Source of the DNA: JBPOFM01 sp038259855
Lineage (GTDB): Bacteria > Bacteroidota > Bacteroidia > Flavobacteriales > Flavobacteriaceae
Direction of reading: 5' to 3'
DNA length: 7,295 nt
Assembly (NCBI GenBank): GCA_038259855.1
Contig: JBBSOJ010000170.1
Coordinates: 1 to 7,295, forward strand
The position numbers and the translations under genes are program-made. The notes under the pieces are model-generated. The model saw only the letters and a list, made by a program, of their open reading frames with translations, was not told the DNA's origin and searched no databases. Shown piece by piece: positions 6,218-7,295 of the stretch (position 1 is the first letter of the stretch; each line of letters begins with the position of its first letter).

Positions 6218-7267
6218 ATGATAAAACGCACCAAAGCATCGCTCAACACTTGTATTCTTCATAAAGTTGGCAATAAATTCAATGGCACCAAAAACGCTTT
6301 TTCGGAGCAACCGATTGACTTTGATGAAGTCAGTTATGATTTAATGCTGTCATATTTACTGCGACCTTTTGGGAGCGTTGTAGAAAGTTACCGCTTTAAC
6401 CACCATTCCAACATCAACCTCAACGAGATCAATACCTACGCCACGCAGTTATTTGCTGATGATTCTAATTTTGTAGAAACATCAAAGCATATTGTCACGC
6501 ACCTGTTTGAGCAGAGCAGTTCTGCCCAAATAAAGACTGGTGACGTTTTGGTATGCCTATTTAATGATATTCAATACGAAGAGATGTTCGTCAGTGCTGT
6601 GGGTATTTTTAAGATTGAAAATAAAAGTGAATTCTTTCAAACTTATCTAGAAGGTAACAGTTATGACATTATCACCTCCAAAGGCATTCCGACCAAAAAA
6701 GTGGATAAAGGCGTGTTGATCTTGAATACAGCCGATACCGAAGGGAACATCATTTTGAGCGTCGATAACAATTCTTATGATACCCAATACTGGATCAAGC
6801 ATTTCTTGAACGTTAAATATCCTGATGACTCCAACCAACACACTAAAAATTATATTGAAATGTGCAGGGAGTTTTCCGATGATATTCTAAAACCAACGTA
6901 TGGGCTGCAAGAGAAAAGTACGTTTTTAGCCAAAACCGTGGACTTTTTTAAAGAGAATGAAACGATCAACGTTGAGAATTTTAAGGATGTGATTTTTGAA
7001 GATGACAACTACAAAAGCTTGTTTGATGATTACAAAAAAGGCTTCGAAACCGATAGATCAGTGTTGATCCGGAATCAATTTGATGTCTCTGAAGTTGTTC
7101 TGAAAAAGCAGAAACAGAAAATCAAGACCGAAATCAAACTGGATACCAACATCCAGATCAAATTAGATGTCGACGCTCCCGATGCCTCTGCAGAATATCT
7201 AGAACGCGGTTATGATGAAGAGAAGAAAATGCACTATTATAAGGTGTTTTTCAATGAGGAAAGTTAG
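6218..7267 (+). CDS. nucleoid-associated protein, NA37/YejK-like
   Basis: The product is a 349-residue cytosolic protein that I assign to the nucleoid-associated NA37 family (Pfam PF04245; E. coli YejK/NdpA is of similar size). The overall pattern fits. The N-terminal strand carries LNTCILHKVGNK. A region around 90-170 contains HLFEQSSSAQIKTGDVLVCLF and an FKIENKSEFFQTYLE segment. A middle part has YWIKHFLNVKYPDD, where homologues carry a similar W..FL segment. A helical segment at about 220-270 is followed by a Lys-rich stretch (KKQKQKIKTEIKLD). The conserved-looking tail is ERGYDEEKKMHYYKVFFNEE (about 329-348). YejK co-isolates with the nucleoid, but its biochemical role is poorly known. 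There is no signal peptide or membrane segment. The ATG at 6218 fits the usual N-terminus and no better start lies upstream. Known relatives occur as chromosomal genes and sometimes beside defence or mobile loci; here the neighbours are housekeeping and envelope genes. The gene is intact; the window ends 28 nt after its stop codon. Confidence 0.8.
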   Translation: MIKRTKASLNTCILHKVGNKFNGTKNAFSEQPIDFDEVSYDLMLSYLLRPFGSVVESYRFNHHSNINLNEINTYATQLFADDSNFVETSKHIVTHLFEQSSSAQIKTGDVLVCLFNDIQYEEMFVSAVGIFKIENKSEFFQTYLEGNSYDIITSKGIPTKKVDKGVLILNTADTEGNIILSVDNNSYDTQYWIKHFLNVKYPDDSNQHTKNYIEMCREFSDDILKPTYGLQEKSTFLAKTVDFFKENETINVENFKDVIFEDDNYKSLFDDYKKGFETDRSVLIRNQFDVSEVVLKKQKQKIKTEIKLDTNIQIKLDVDAPDASAEYLERGYDEEKKMHYYKVFFNEES

Positions 7268-7295
7268 AATATTTCTCATACATGCTCCGCAGCTT

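Noticed and set aside
6085..6270. Open + frame reading ...DELNEDGFIKHESPMTGDLNFLGNIH... across the end of the lipoprotein gene and the spacer
   Set aside because: It looks protein-like but has no start codon upstream other than an internal ATG at 6151, overlaps two well-supported genes in another frame, and ends inside the NA37-type gene. An antisense frame is open across the same stretch as well, so chance is likelier. It could be a relic; a blastx of 6085-6270 would decide.
1..7295. Defence system, mobile element, prophage or CRISPR array
   Set aside because: No transposase, integrase, nuclease-helicase pair, terminal repeats or spaced repeats are seen. NA37 proteins sometimes occur near defence loci, but the neighbours here are housekeeping and envelope genes.

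Overview
The window comes from a member of Bacteroidota, most likely a marine or environmental Flavobacteriaceae. The left edge holds the first 80 nt of a 16S rRNA gene of Bacteroidota type. The promoters have the phylum's -7 signature TAnnTTTG instead of a sigma70 -10 box. The protein genes (a Bacteroidota-type porin with a short signal peptide, RNase HII, a lipoprotein with a propeller-like C-terminus, and an NA37-type protein) are AT-rich and also typical of Flavobacteriia. No transposase, integrase, CRISPR array, toxin-antitoxin pair or phage gene is visible. This looks like core chromosome next to an rRNA operon.

Layout. Positions 1-80 are the 5' end of 16S rRNA, transcribed leftward and cut by the window edge. 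Positions 81 to about 450 hold its leader, with a boxA-like antitermination site, and two near-duplicate tandem promoters 138 bp apart, each with upstream A-tracts. Positions 541-851 have no convincing gene and contain only small palindromes. Positions 852-957 hold a strongly structured element on the + strand whose conserved-looking segments match what I recall of the flavobacterial flavo-1 type RNA. It runs tail to tail with a 656-residue outer-membrane porin gene (963-2933, minus strand).

A divergent intergenic region of about 118 bp separates the porin from three rightward genes: rnhB (RNase HII), a large lipoprotein of unknown function whose C-terminal 300 residues carry seven propeller-like repeats, and a nucleoid-associated protein of the NA37/YejK type. 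rnhB and the lipoprotein gene are 28 bp apart. They may be co-transcribed, although a perfect -7 box lies between them. The NA37 gene follows after a 99-bp gap.

The genes do not form an obvious single pathway: there is one RNA/DNA-hybrid repair enzyme, one nucleoid protein and two envelope proteins. The most interesting items are the structured RNA with its competing pairings, the duplicated rRNA promoter, the undescribed propeller lipoprotein, and the recurrent placement of -7 boxes 11-15 nt before start codons. I see no clear evidence of a new multi-gene system.
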